DNA of 19,414 nucleotides, taken from positions 1-19,414 of the forward strand of contig JBJLGD010000001.1 in assembly GCA_045565015.1 (NCBI GenBank), in the 5' to 3' direction. Under the pieces are notes generated by a model, which made no database searches, was not told the DNA's origin, and saw only the letters and a program-made list of their open reading frames with translations. The translations under genes were made by a program, and so were the position numbers. Source of the stretch: GCA-2697345 sp045565015. Its GTDB lineage: Bacteria > Pseudomonadota > Alphaproteobacteria > Rhodobacterales > Rhodobacteraceae. This document shows positions 7,217 through 16,145 of the stretch, piece after piece (within the stretch, counting starts at the first letter, position 1; every line of letters begins with the position of its first letter).

Positions 7217-8740
7217 ATGCTAGAACGAAGAGACAGTAAGTCTAATAAAAATAATCAATTACTTATTATTTTAGGAAATCAACTTTTCCCCATTAGTGAA
7301 ATAAAAAAAACAAATACAAAAATTATATTTATGGCAGAAGATTATAGTCTTTGTACGGAGTATAAATTTCATAAATTGAAAATTTTGATGTTTTTTTGCT
7401 CAATGCGTGCTTATCGAGACGAACTCATTAAAAGCGGTTTCCAGGTTTATTATCATTCAATAGAAGACCCTGATTTCAAGACTCCATTTGAAAAGAAGCT
7501 TACTAATGCTATTAGCCTAGAGAAGATTACCAAAATTAACTACTTCGAAATCGAAGATCACTCTTTTGAAAAAAAAATTAATGATTTCAAACCAATCTCA
7601 TCAATCGAGTGGGTTCAATTTTCGAACCCTATGTTCATATATAGCAGAGAAAAATTTAATTCTTTTACCCAGCAAAGTAAAACATTACGAATGGGTAATT
7701 TTTATACAAAAATTAGAAAAGAACTAAATATCTTATTAGATAACAATCAAAATCCTATAGGCGGGAAATGGTCCTTTGACGATGAAAATCGAAAAAAATT
7801 GCCAAAAAACTTACCTATCCCTCCCCAACCTAAAAATATTCAAATCCCAGATTACGAAGAAATTAAAAAACAAATTATGATTTATTTTCCAAATCACCCT
7901 GGAACGATGGATACAGTCTGGTTTCCAGTAAATAGAGAAGACGCCAAGATTTGGTTAACAAATTTTCTTGAACAAAAGTTTGATAAATTTGGTCCATATG
8001 AAGATGCTATAGATATAAAAAATAATTTTTTATTTCACAGTGCATTAAGCCCTTTAATGAATATGGGTTTATTAACACCGCTAGAAGTCATTGATACAAC
8101 ATTACTTTTTAGTAAACAAAACGATATACCTCTAAACTCAACTGAAGGCTTTATACGCCAAATTATAGGTTGGAGAGAATTCATAAGAGGTGTTTACCAC
8201 GTTCATGGAGATACTCAGGAACAAGCTAATTTTTGGAACCACAATAATAAGCTAACAAAAGACTGGTATGAAGGAACAACGGGCATTCCTCCGTTAGATG
8301 ATACTATCCAACATTGCTTGGAGTACGGCTATACACATCATATCCCACGGCTAATGGTTGTCGCAAACTTAATGACACTTTGTAGAATTCATCCTAATGA
8401 AATATATAGATGGTTTATGGAAATGTTTTTAGACTCGTCTGAGTGGGTAATGGTCCCAAATGTATACGGTATGGGGACTTTCGCTGATGGCGGCTTATTC
8501 TCTACAAAACCTTATATTTGCGGATCAAATTACTTATTAAAAATGAGTAATTATAAGAAAGAGGACTGGTGTTCCGTGGTAGATGGATTGTATTGGAGTT
8601 TTATAGAAGATAATCTTACCTTTTTTAAAAAAAACCCAAGACTATCAATAATGCCTAGAGCGCTTGAGAGAATAGATAAGCACAGGAAACAGTCGATCTT
8701 TAAAAAAGCTCAAGAATTTATCGCTACAAATACAATTTAA
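7217..8740 (+). CDS. cryptochrome/photolyase of the bacterial PhrB (FeS-BCP-like) family, apparently without the Fe-S ligands
   Basis: This 507-residue flavoprotein is related to PhrB-type (6-4) photolyases, which use blue light and FAD to repair UV lesions. The N-terminal antenna-type domain begins LLIILGNQLFP (15-25). The family motif GGKWSFDDENRKKLP is at 182-196. The FAD domain shows FHSALSPLMNMGLL (273-286), EGFIRQIIGWREFIRGVYH (310-328), YTHHIPRLMV (372-381, with the paired histidines important in (6-4) enzymes) and ADGGLFSTKPY (423-433). In PhrB the stretch after MSNY carries two ligand cysteines (CxxC) and a third before LYW. Here MSNY (443-446) is followed by only 11 residues before LYW (458-460), with a single Cys452. 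The first ligand position, about 15 residues before the HH pair, looks like Pro. The cluster is therefore probably absent. The gene lies 15 bp after the amidase and faces the M20D gene on the other strand. Confidence 0.88.
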   Translation: MLERRDSKSNKNNQLLIILGNQLFPISEIKKTNTKIIFMAEDYSLCTEYKFHKLKILMFFCSMRAYRDELIKSGFQVYYHSIEDPDFKTPFEKKLTNAISLEKITKINYFEIEDHSFEKKINDFKPISSIEWVQFSNPMFIYSREKFNSFTQQSKTLRMGNFYTKIRKELNILLDNNQNPIGGKWSFDDENRKKLPKNLPIPPQPKNIQIPDYEEIKKQIMIYFPNHPGTMDTVWFPVNREDAKIWLTNFLEQKFDKFGPYEDAIDIKNNFLFHSALSPLMNMGLLTPLEVIDTTLLFSKQNDIPLNSTEGFIRQIIGWREFIRGVYHVHGDTQEQANFWNHNNKLTKDWYEGTTGIPPLDDTIQHCLEYGYTHHIPRLMVVANLMTLCRIHPNEIYRWFMEMFLDSSEWVMVPNVYGMGTFADGGLFSTKPYICGSNYLLKMSNYKKEDWCSVVDGLYWSFIEDNLTFFKKNPRLSIMPRALERIDKHRKQSIFKKAQEFIATNTI

Positions 8741-8761
8741 ATTTATAAAAATGATAAATAT

Positions 8762-9925
8762 TTAATCTAATGGCTGGGATTTTTCTACCAATTTAACGTA
8801 AAAACTTGCACCAATAGGAGATAAGTCATCATTAAAATCATACTCCGGGTTATGGACTGGTGGGCCATCGCCCTGCCCTATATGTAAATATGAACCAGGA
8901 CATTTTTCAAGCATATAGGAGAAGTCTTCTGCAGCCATAATAGGAGCTGCATTACCATCTACATTTTCAACTCCAGAAACTTCTTTAGCAACCTCTACAG
9001 CAAATTCTGTTTCCTTTTTATGGTTTACTGTAGGGGGGTATCCATATTGGTAATCAAGCTTTGCTTGTCCATCAAAAGCAGTTGATTGACCCTCACAAAT
9101 CTTACTTAACCTATCGACAACTAATTTCTGATTGTTTTTACTCAAAGTTCGAACTGTTCCATTTATAAACGCCGTATTAGGAATGATATTGTGCGTAGTT
9201 CCAGAATGAATTTGTGTAATTGAGATCACTACGGGATCTAAAGCTGATAAATTTCTGGACGATATAGTTTGTATAGATTGAGCAATTTGAACTGCAATAA
9301 CAATTGGATCAACCGTTTCTTCAGGGTTTGCACCATGGCCCCCCTTACCTTGTATCTCAATTTCAAATTCATCGGCTGCCGCCATGGCAGGTCCTGGGTT
9401 TGTAACAAATGTTCCAAGAGGAATACCAGGTGCGTTATGAATGCCATAAACTTCGTCAATCTTAAATTTATCTATTATACCCTCCTTAACCATTATTTCA
9501 CCACCACCTCCACCTTCTTCAGCTGGTTGAAAAATTAATGCTACACTCCCAGAAAAATTTTTTGTTTCTGACAAATATCTAGCTGCGCCCAACAACATTG
9601 TTGTGTGCCCATCATGACCGCACGCGTGCATTTTTCCAACATTCCTCGATTTATAGGAGTGATCATGCACTTCTTGCAACGGTAAGGCATCCATATCAGC
9701 TCTCAAGCCGATTGTCCTGCCAGGTTGTTTGCCATTAATAATAGCAACAACACCTGACTTTGCGATACCCTCATGGATCTCTTCGACACCAAACTCTTTT
9801 AGCTTTTTCACAACAAACGCTGCGGTCTCATGACACTCAAAACCTAATTCTGGATTTGAGTGGATAAATTGCCTCCATTCCTTCATATCATCATAAAAAT
9901 CTGCTATTCGATTGACGATGGGCAT
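8762..9925 (-). CDS. M20D family amidohydrolase (hippurate hydrolase / IAA-amino-acid hydrolase type)
   Basis: This 387-residue metal-dependent amidohydrolase would cleave an N-acyl amino acid into acid plus amino acid. Motifs in order are WRQFIHSNPELGFE (17-30), LRADMDALP (74-82), HACGHDGHT (100-108, ligands Cys102 and His104), QPAEEGGGG (133-141, catalytic and metal glutamates Glu136 and Glu137), GIHNAPGIPLG with His163, the dimerisation-domain GKGGHGANPEETVDP, MAAEDFSYML, and the C-terminal ligand His358 in PPVHNPEYDF. All match a functional enzyme. The ATG at 9925 is well supported by AAAGGAG (9939 to 9933 on the minus strand) 7 nt upstream. The aminotransferase gene ends 58 bp upstream on the same strand, so an operon is likely. 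M20D members vary in substrate (hippurate, N-acetyl-diaminopimelate, aryl or IAA conjugates), and nothing here separates them. Confidence 0.93.
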   Translation of the reverse strand: MPIVNRIADFYDDMKEWRQFIHSNPELGFECHETAAFVVKKLKEFGVEEIHEGIAKSGVVAIINGKQPGRTIGLRADMDALPLQEVHDHSYKSRNVGKMHACGHDGHTTMLLGAARYLSETKNFSGSVALIFQPAEEGGGGGEIMVKEGIIDKFKIDEVYGIHNAPGIPLGTFVTNPGPAMAAADEFEIEIQGKGGHGANPEETVDPIVIAVQIAQSIQTISSRNLSALDPVVISITQIHSGTTHNIIPNTAFINGTVRTLSKNNQKLVVDRLSKICEGQSTAFDGQAKLDYQYGYPPTVNHKKETEFAVEVAKEVSGVENVDGNAAPIMAAEDFSYMLEKCPGSYLHIGQGDGPPVHNPEYDFNDDLSPIGASFYVKLVEKSQPLD

Positions 9926-9983
9926 TATAGAACTCCTTTTCTCCGCTCTAATAAAGTTATTGGTAAAAAAACTTCAAACCAAA

Positions 9984-11160
9984 TTAGCTTATTCGTTTTA
10001 ATGACGACACAAAAAATTCAATCTCGTCCGTCGTATTATAATAGTGTGGCGAGGCTCTCAGTAACATAGGCAAGCTACGATTTTGAGAATCTATTAATGT
10101 ACTGGGAGGGGAAGATGTCCCAATGATAACCCCTAACTCACGCATTTGAGATACTATATCAAAACATTCCTTACCATCGATATAAAAACTAACTATGCCC
10201 ACATTTTTCCCTACCTAAATCCGCTACAGTTATACCATTTATTTCTTCAAGCAAATCCCGACACATTCCGGCTAGAGCCCATGTCCTCTCATGAATTTTC
10301 TCTATGCCAATTTCTGACGCATATTCTACCGCCTTAGCTAAACCAGCTCTAAGAGCGTAGGAGTTCTCCCAAGTCTCAAATCTTCGAGCATCATTTCTTA
10401 GCTGATACTCATTAGTATTTACCCAAGGAGCTCCAAAATGATCAATCATAATCGGGTGTAGTTTGTTTAACCATCTTTCCGAAACATATAGAAATCCGGT
10501 TCCTCTAGGGCCACGAAGAAACTTCCGTCCAGTGGCTGAGAAAAAATCACATCCAATTTTTTTAACATCAATAGGCATCTGGCCAACAGCTTGGCATCCA
10601 TCTAAAAGAAACGGTACATTGAACTTTTGAGCAATTTTTCCGATACCCTCAGCTGGATTAACTAACCCACCATTTGTTGGTATCCAAGTTATTGCGATTA
10701 AACCAACATCGTTGTCCATACGCTGCTCTAACTCAACTAAATCTAGTGCACCTGCCTCATCACTTCCAATAATATCTATTTTCAAAGACTCTTTTTTTGC
10801 TCTAGATAAAAAGGCGACGTAGTTAGCTGCATACTCTGCCTCACAAGTTAATATTCGAGAACCCGGTTCTAAGGGTAATGCGTAAAAAGCATTAGCCCAA
10901 GCAACAGTAGCATTTTCAAGAACAGAAATCTCATTTCTTTTTGCGCCTATATGCATTGCAATATTATTATAAACCAATTCTAATTGATCAAATTTACTAG
11001 ACTCCGCTTCATAGCCACCAATATCACCCTCTAACAAAGTATGATTCACAACCGCATCGATAACAGGTTGAGGCATTAAAGAAGACCCACAAGCCATCAA
11101 ATGAATACCCTTTGAGACACCAGGCGTATCATTTCGTATTTTATCTATGTCTAAACTCAT
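9984..11160 (-). pseudogene. class V aminotransferase-fold PLP enzyme, one frameshift
   Basis: This is a fold type I PLP enzyme of the cysteine desulfurase / isopenicillin-N epimerase superfamily. Counting from the ATG at 11160, the PLP aspartate is Asp187 in LLDGCQAVGQ and the Schiff-base lysine is Lys213 in SATGRKFLRGPRGTG. The first frame runs to VADLGREKCGHS and stops. The rest (GIVSFYIDGKECFD through LLRASPHYYNTTDEIEFFV) lies in the next frame. Removing one base from the GGG run (plus-strand CCC, 10198-10200) gives CGIVSF and a 391-residue protein of normal length. A TTG nine codons upstream (11187) keeps the frame open, but the ATG is preferred, with AAAGG about 11 nt before it. The reaction could be transamination, beta-elimination or epimerisation and cannot be fixed from sequence. 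It heads the operon with the M20D gene and is divergent from the dehydrogenase operon. Confidence 0.8.
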
Positions 11161-11218
11161 ATTAGTATCGACCTTTAATTTTTCCAAACCAGTTTTTGTA
11201 TTAAGATACTATGCTTGT

Positions 11219-11232
11219 AAAAACCGGTTTTT
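11219..11232. promoter_or_regulatory. 14-bp perfect palindrome plus a related half-copy in the divergent intergenic region
   Basis: AAAAACCGGTTTTT (11219-11232) is a perfect palindrome lying between the divergent aminotransferase and dehydrogenase genes. A near-copy, AAACCAGTTTTT (11186-11197), differs from the inner 12 bases of the palindrome at one position and lies 35 bp away centre to centre. Two similar sites in a divergent promoter region are typical of a dimeric regulator, but no regulator gene is in the window. Confidence 0.4.
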
Positions 11233-11366
11233 CAATCCCCTTAAAATTAAATAATCATCAATTAGGCTAAACTAAACTGTATTCCTTATTAGTTCCTTTA
11301 CTATCCGTAAGTCAGTATATATCGAATATATTAGTTGCACGAATTCATTAAAATAAGGGATTAATC

Positions 11367-12224
11367 ATGAATATTGGTATTATAGGGTGTGGCAACATGG
11401 GAAGTGGAATGGCCAGAACTCTTAGAAAGAAAAAGTGTAGCGTTTTTTGCTATGACAAATCTCCACAAGCTCTTAACGATCTAGAACAGGTCGGGTGTAC
11501 AAAAGTAGCTTCGGCGAATGATTTAGCTGAATTTTGCAGTTTAATAATTCTTTCTTTACCAACCGCTGAAATAGTAAAAGAGACGGTAGAGAGTATTCAT
11601 GAATCTATAAAAGCTGAAACGGTTGTACTTGATACTTCCACATCTAAACCGGAAACCACTAAAATACTTGCAAAATTAGCGACAAGAAGCAACTATAAAT
11701 TCATTGATGGGCCCGTGAGCGGTGGTCCAATAGCCGCAAACTCTGGGGAGATGGCTATGCTTCTTGGTGGAAACGAAGCAGACATAAATAGTATAAGACC
11801 AATACTAGATATTTTAACCTCTAAAACTGTTATCGTTGGCCCCTCTGGTGCGGGTCATGCAGCAAAAATAGCTAATAATATGCTCTGTGCTGCTAACTTA
11901 ATTTTAGTTTCAGAAGTTGTAAAATTAGGAGAAGAAATTGGAATTGAAGCCATTGATTTATTGAATGGTATAAATGCCGGTTCAGGCCGTAGCGGGGTAA
12001 GTGAAATTAATTTTCCAAAATGGATATTAAGTGAAACATATAATTCCGGCTTTACCATGGGGTTGATGCGTAAAGATGTTAAATTAGGCCTAGAGTTAAC
12101 TGATCAATACCAGACACAATCCCCAGTTTTTAATGCCGTTGCAAAAGTTTGGGAAGCTAGTAAAAAAAATCTACCAGATCAAAGTGACTTCAACGAAATC
12201 TACAAGTTTAAGGATGAAAAATGA
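11367..12224 (+). CDS. NAD(P)-dependent beta-hydroxyacid dehydrogenase (3-hydroxyisobutyrate dehydrogenase family)
   Basis: This 285-residue protein has the standard family length and layout. It would oxidise a beta-hydroxy acid to the semialdehyde, or reduce a semialdehyde. The Rossmann motif GIIGCGNMGSGMA spans 4-16. Asp30 at the end of strand beta-2 suggests NAD rather than NADP. The substrate signature DGPVSGGPIAANSGEMA is at 114-130 and the catalytic Lys167 lies in GHAAKIANNML. AAGGGA (11355-11360) is 6 nt before the ATG. The stop overlaps the start of the aldehyde dehydrogenase gene in an ATGA, implying translational coupling and a shared pathway. The pair resembles the mmsB-mmsA arrangement of valine degradation in general form, but relatives act on tartronate semialdehyde, serine or other hydroxy acids, so no specific symbol is given. 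Confidence 0.9.
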   Translation: MNIGIIGCGNMGSGMARTLRKKKCSVFCYDKSPQALNDLEQVGCTKVASANDLAEFCSLIILSLPTAEIVKETVESIHESIKAETVVLDTSTSKPETTKILAKLATRSNYKFIDGPVSGGPIAANSGEMAMLLGGNEADINSIRPILDILTSKTVIVGPSGAGHAAKIANNMLCAANLILVSEVVKLGEEIGIEAIDLLNGINAGSGRSGVSEINFPKWILSETYNSGFTMGLMRKDVKLGLELTDQYQTQSPVFNAVAKVWEASKKNLPDQSDFNEIYKFKDEK

Positions 12225-13726
12225 TCGATAGAAGAAATTTATTTATGGAACTAATGTCCTCGATTGGCCTGAACCCAGAGATTGAAAATTATATCAATGG
12301 TAAACTGGTTCCAGGAATCGGACAGACGATAACTCTAATCGACCCTTACACCACAGATGAGCTTACGAATTACAAGGATGCTACTGCTCTTTTAGCTCAA
12401 GAAGCTTGTAACGCTGCTAGTGGCGCTCAAAGTATATGGTTCAATGACTACAACGCCTCCAGCAGAGGCCAACTTATGCAACAGGTTTCGTTTGAAATAA
12501 ATAAAAATATGGAAAATATTGCTAAATTAGAAGCTATAATATCTGGTAAGCCTGTAAAAGATTGTCGCGTCGAAATTTCTAAAGTTGCTGAGATGTTTTC
12601 TTACTATAGTGGATGGGCCGACAAGTTACACGGCGAAGTTATTCCTGTTCCATCAGGTCATTTGAATTATACCCTTCGAGAACCACTTGGCGTAATATTC
12701 CAAATTACACCTTGGAATGCTCCTGCTTTTACTGCAGGTTGGCAGATTGCACCTGCGATAGCCGCTGGTAACGCAGTGGTAATCAAGCCAGCGAGTTAAC
12801 CCCAGCAACAACAGTAGTTTTAGCAATGTTAGGAGAAAAAGCTGGATTACCAAAAGGTTTGGTTAACGTTCTTTGTGGTTATGGCGATACAACTGGGCAA
12901 GCCGCCATACAAAGTGAAGAAGTAAGGAAAGTTATATTTGTAGGATCCCCCAGCACAGGCTGTATTGTGGCAACATCTGCTGCAAAAGCCCTAAAGCCTG
13001 CTGTGCTAGAACTCGGCGGAAAATCAGCTAACGTAGTGTTTGATGATAGTAATCTAGAGCATGCCTGCTTAGGAGCTCAAGCGGCAATTTTCTCAAGTGC
13101 TGGACAGAGTTGCGTTTCTGGTTCGCGGTTATTAATACAAAAAAATATATTTGATGAACTTACTTCAATGATTTCTCAAGGAATGACTTCAATAAAGTTA
13201 GGCGATCCTCTTTTAGAGGATACCGAAATTGGTCCTATTTCAAATTTTAAACAATTTACACATATAAAAAATATACTTGCTATCGCTGAGTCTGAAGGCG
13301 CTAGCCTCTCAAGAAATAAGAATATTCCTAAATCTGGTTATTTTGTTTCTCCTACTTATAAAAGGTCTCAAAAATTCATCAATTCCAGCACAAAATGAAA
13401 TTTTTGGTCCCGTAGTAACTGCTATTCCATTTGAAACTGAAGAAGAAGCTGTTTCAATTGCAAATGATACTCAGTTTGGTTTAGCAGGTGCGGTTTGGAC
13501 TCAAAATATTGGAAGAGCACACAGAATTTCCTCTAAAGTAAGAGCCGGCACATTTTGGATCAATAGTTATAAAGCTATTCATGTCTCATCTCCATTTGGT
13601 GGCTCTTTAAATTCTGGGTTTGGGAGATCAAGTGGATACGAGGCATTACTGGAGTATACTGCACCGAAAAGTATTTGGCTGGATAAAAACGAAACACCGC
13701 AGATAGCATTTGGATACACTCCGTAG
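12221..13726 (+). pseudogene. aldehyde dehydrogenase, disrupted by two small indels
   Basis: This would be an NAD(P)-dependent aldehyde dehydrogenase oxidising an aldehyde or semialdehyde to the acid. Three frame segments are collinear with one full-length protein. Segment 1 (12221-12799) has YINGKLVPG, the ITPWNAPAF motif and ends at KPAS. Segment 2 (about 12800-13357) has VGSPSTG, ELGGKS with the general-base Glu, and GQSCVSGS with the catalytic Cys (13111-13113). Segment 3 (about 13358-13726) has NEIFGPV, FWINSY and SPFGGSLNSGFGRSSG. Adding one A after 12790 restores the canonical KPSELTP. At 13356-13360 either one T is extra or two are missing, and the two-base version restores the usual spacing to NEIFGPV. 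The repaired length is 501-502 residues. Its start overlaps the upstream dehydrogenase stop (ATGA). All catalytic residues remain, so sequencing error is a serious possibility. The substrate is unknown. Confidence 0.85.
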
Positions 13727-13775
13727 AAACCTATCAATAGAATTTATTTTAAAGGTATAATGAGAGGAAAATTTA

Positions 13776-14951
13776 ATGGAAACGATAGAAGATGTCGCAA
13801 AAATCTGTGAAATCACTAGGCATATTACTAATAAAAATAATAACAAAGATAATTATAAAAATATTTCAAATATCTTACCAAAGCTCGATATAAAAAAAGC
13901 CTATGATGTTATCTCATCATGGCCTCACTACCATCCGACGCCACTAATAAATTTAAATAATATAGCAAAATTCTGCGGTATTAAATCTGTTCTCTTTAAA
14001 GACGAGTCTAAGCGTTTTGGTCTAAAATCGTTTAAGGCATTGGGTGGGGCCTACGCAGTTGCCGATCTCGCTTCTCGACATGTTAATAATGGTGGGAAGC
14101 CTCAAGACTTAGTAGTTACAACAGCAACTGATGGAAACCATGGAAGATCTGTAGCTTGGGGCGCTAAATTAGCCAGCTGTAGAGCAAAAATTTATATTCA
14201 CGCCCACGTCAGTGAAGCTCGTGAGATTGCTATGCAGGCGCTTGGCGCAGATGTTATAAGAATAAATGGTAACTATGAAGCTTCTCTCGAAGCATGTAAA
14301 AAAGATGCACATAATTTTGGCTGGCAGATAGTATCTGACACTTCATGGGATGGATACACTGAAATTCCATTGCAAGTTATGGCTGGATACTCGGTAATCT
14401 CAACCGAATGCATGAAACAGATGGGTACCGCTAGGCCAACTCACGCATTTCTTCCCGTAGGAGTAGGAGGCTTAGCAGGTGGCGTAGTTGCGCCCTTCTT
14501 ACACGAATTACAAAATGATGTATTCAAAGTAATTACGGTAGAAAGCGATATGTCAGCATGTTTCTTAGAGAGTGTTGATGCTCAAAAACCGAAATTAGTT
14601 AATATTACAGAGGAAACACTAATGGCTGGACTCTCATGCGGGGAAGTTTCAAAAGTTGCTTGGGAGCTTTTAAGTTCAATCTTATCGGACTGTGTCAGTA
14701 TAACCGATAATAGTGTAGCTTCTACTATGAGACTCTTCGCAAATGGTCATACAGTCCAAGATATAGATGGTTCGAATAAATCCATCGAGGCCGGTGAATG
14801 TTCTACCTCTGGGTTAACTGCTTTATTAGCAATCTGTAAAAATGACACAAGAAAGCAAAATTTTGGATTAGATAAAAATTCTGAAGTTCTACTGATTGGA
14901 ACAGAAGGTGCTACCGATCCTGATCTTTATTCCCAGCTGTTAAGTACATAG
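13776..14951 (+). CDS. dpaL: diaminopropionate ammonia-lyase (PLP, fold type II)
   Basis: This 391-residue enzyme would convert 2,3-diaminopropionate (both enantiomers in the E. coli enzyme) to pyruvate and two ammonia. The PLP lysine is Lys87 in GLKSFKALGGAYAV. The two catalytic aspartates of the family are visible: Asp119 in TTATDGNHGRSVAWGA and Asp188 in VSDTSWDGYTEIPLQVMAGY, a stretch diagnostic for this family rather than threonine dehydratase or cysteine synthase. The phosphate-binding loop is GVGGLAGG (229-236). The N-terminal 45 residues are somewhat longer and Asn/Lys-rich. GAGAGGA-like purines (GAGAGG) lie about 8 nt before the ATG. It sits 49 bp after the aldehyde dehydrogenase and 21 bp before a flavin oxidase gene, so it belongs to the same operon. 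It implies the cell meets diaminopropionate or derivatives such as N-acyl or oxalyl forms or breakdown products of natural peptides. Confidence 0.92.
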   Translation: METIEDVAKICEITRHITNKNNNKDNYKNISNILPKLDIKKAYDVISSWPHYHPTPLINLNNIAKFCGIKSVLFKDESKRFGLKSFKALGGAYAVADLASRHVNNGGKPQDLVVTTATDGNHGRSVAWGAKLASCRAKIYIHAHVSEAREIAMQALGADVIRINGNYEASLEACKKDAHNFGWQIVSDTSWDGYTEIPLQVMAGYSVISTECMKQMGTARPTHAFLPVGVGGLAGGVVAPFLHELQNDVFKVITVESDMSACFLESVDAQKPKLVNITEETLMAGLSCGEVSKVAWELLSSILSDCVSITDNSVASTMRLFANGHTVQDIDGSNKSIEAGECSTSGLTALLAICKNDTRKQNFGLDKNSEVLLIGTEGATDPDLYSQLLST

Positions 14952-14972
14952 GTAAAAAACTAAGGAAATAAT

Positions 14973-16115
14973 TTGAATGATGTTCTTATAATCGGAGCCG
15001 GCGTAATAGGTTTATCTTGTGGTTATCATATCGCCAAACGTGGCCTCCGCGTGCGTATCCTAGAGAAAAGGGAATTACCGGGTAGAGGACAATCGACAAG
15101 GACTGGCGGTGGCATAAGATACTGTCATGGGACCAAAGAGAACATTTTGTTATCATCTTTAAGTAAAAAATTTTGGGCAACTTTCTCGACCGAATTTGGT
15201 ATAAACCCTAACTATCACGAAACCGGCCACTTATTTCTTTCGTCAGCGGTTAGAAATTTAGACTCACTATTTTGTACCGGCCTTAAAAACTCATTGGAAC
15301 TGAAAAGATTTGATAAAGCCGAAATAAAATCTATTTGGCCAGAATTATCAGCTCTCGGTACAGACTTTGGAGTTTACTGTCCCGAAGGAGGTTATTTAGA
15401 TCATCAAAAAGCCATAGATGGACTCTTGGTCGGATTCCAAAAAAGTGGCGGTAGATTAAGTAATAATATTAAAGCTAATAAACTAATTAAAAAAAATGGA
15501 AAAATCAAAGGAGTCCACACATCATCGGGTATTATATACGCAGATCAAGTAATAAATTGTTCTGGAGCAGACGTCGAGGATATATCCAAAATGCCAGGGA
15601 GTCCCAAATATTTCAAATCACGGCATCATGAGCTAATTATAGCAACTCCCGAAAAACCGATTTATAATCAGATCCCATGGTTAATAGATATTGATCGACA
15701 AGTTCACCTTAGACCAAATGGTAGTGGCCAAGTATTAATTGGTGGTTTTCTGGGTAAAGACGAAGAAGTTCGTATAGATGCCTATGTACCCTCTACTTCT
15801 AAAGAGTGGTTAATTGAGGTGATAAAAGTGGCAGAACAAGCTTTTGGGGTTTTAGGGAAGAACCCAAAAGTTTCACGACATTGGGGGGGACTTTATCCAG
15901 GGACAATTGATTATCTTCCGATAATTGAACAGACAAATCCTGGACTTTTTACAGTTGCAGGTTTCTCAGGCACTGGCTTAATGCATGCACCAGCCGTTGG
16001 AGAGATTGTTAGTGACCTTGCACTAGATGGATATACAAATATTATAGATTTGAAAAGTTTTCATTCAAACCGGTTAAACAAAGTTAAGTTAAAGGTTGAA
16101 AATACTGGTTTTTAA
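14973..16115 (+). CDS. FAD-dependent amine/amino-acid oxidoreductase (DAO family, sarcosine oxidase beta / glycine oxidase-like)
   Basis: This 380-residue flavoprotein begins directly with the dinucleotide-binding motif IIGAGVIGLSCGYHIAKRG (6-24), followed by GQSTRTGGGIRY. Near the C terminus are HWGGLYPGTIDYLPIIE and the flavin-contacting GFSGTGLMHAPAVGE, the typical end of the family. It would oxidise a secondary or primary amine of an amino acid to an imine. The start is TTG, supported by AAGGA ending 6 nt upstream. It is located in the cytoplasm or at the inner membrane face, since no signal peptide is present. It is clearly different from the DauA-like protein at 2572. The position between the diaminopropionate lyase and a GNAT gene suggests a role in catabolism of an unusual amino acid. 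The specific substrate is not recognised. Confidence 0.85.
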   Translation: MNDVLIIGAGVIGLSCGYHIAKRGLRVRILEKRELPGRGQSTRTGGGIRYCHGTKENILLSSLSKKFWATFSTEFGINPNYHETGHLFLSSAVRNLDSLFCTGLKNSLELKRFDKAEIKSIWPELSALGTDFGVYCPEGGYLDHQKAIDGLLVGFQKSGGRLSNNIKANKLIKKNGKIKGVHTSSGIIYADQVINCSGADVEDISKMPGSPKYFKSRHHELIIATPEKPIYNQIPWLIDIDRQVHLRPNGSGQVLIGGFLGKDEEVRIDAYVPSTSKEWLIEVIKVAEQAFGVLGKNPKVSRHWGGLYPGTIDYLPIIEQTNPGLFTVAGFSGTGLMHAPAVGEIVSDLALDGYTNIIDLKSFHSNRLNKVKLKVENTGF

Positions 16116-16145
16116 AAAATTAAATAGAAAAGCGGAGGTAAAAGA

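Noticed and set aside
8762..13726. Ectoine degradation (doe) cluster
   Set aside because: An M20 enzyme, an aldehyde dehydrogenase and an aminotransferase occur, but there is no DoeA-type M24 hydrolase or class III aminotransferase, and the M20D enzyme is not of the DoeB kind as far as I can see.
13776..14951. Threonine dehydratase or cysteine synthase
   Set aside because: The FKALGGAYAV lysine context, the TDGNHG aspartate and the DTSWDGYTEIP stretch match diaminopropionate ammonia-lyase instead.
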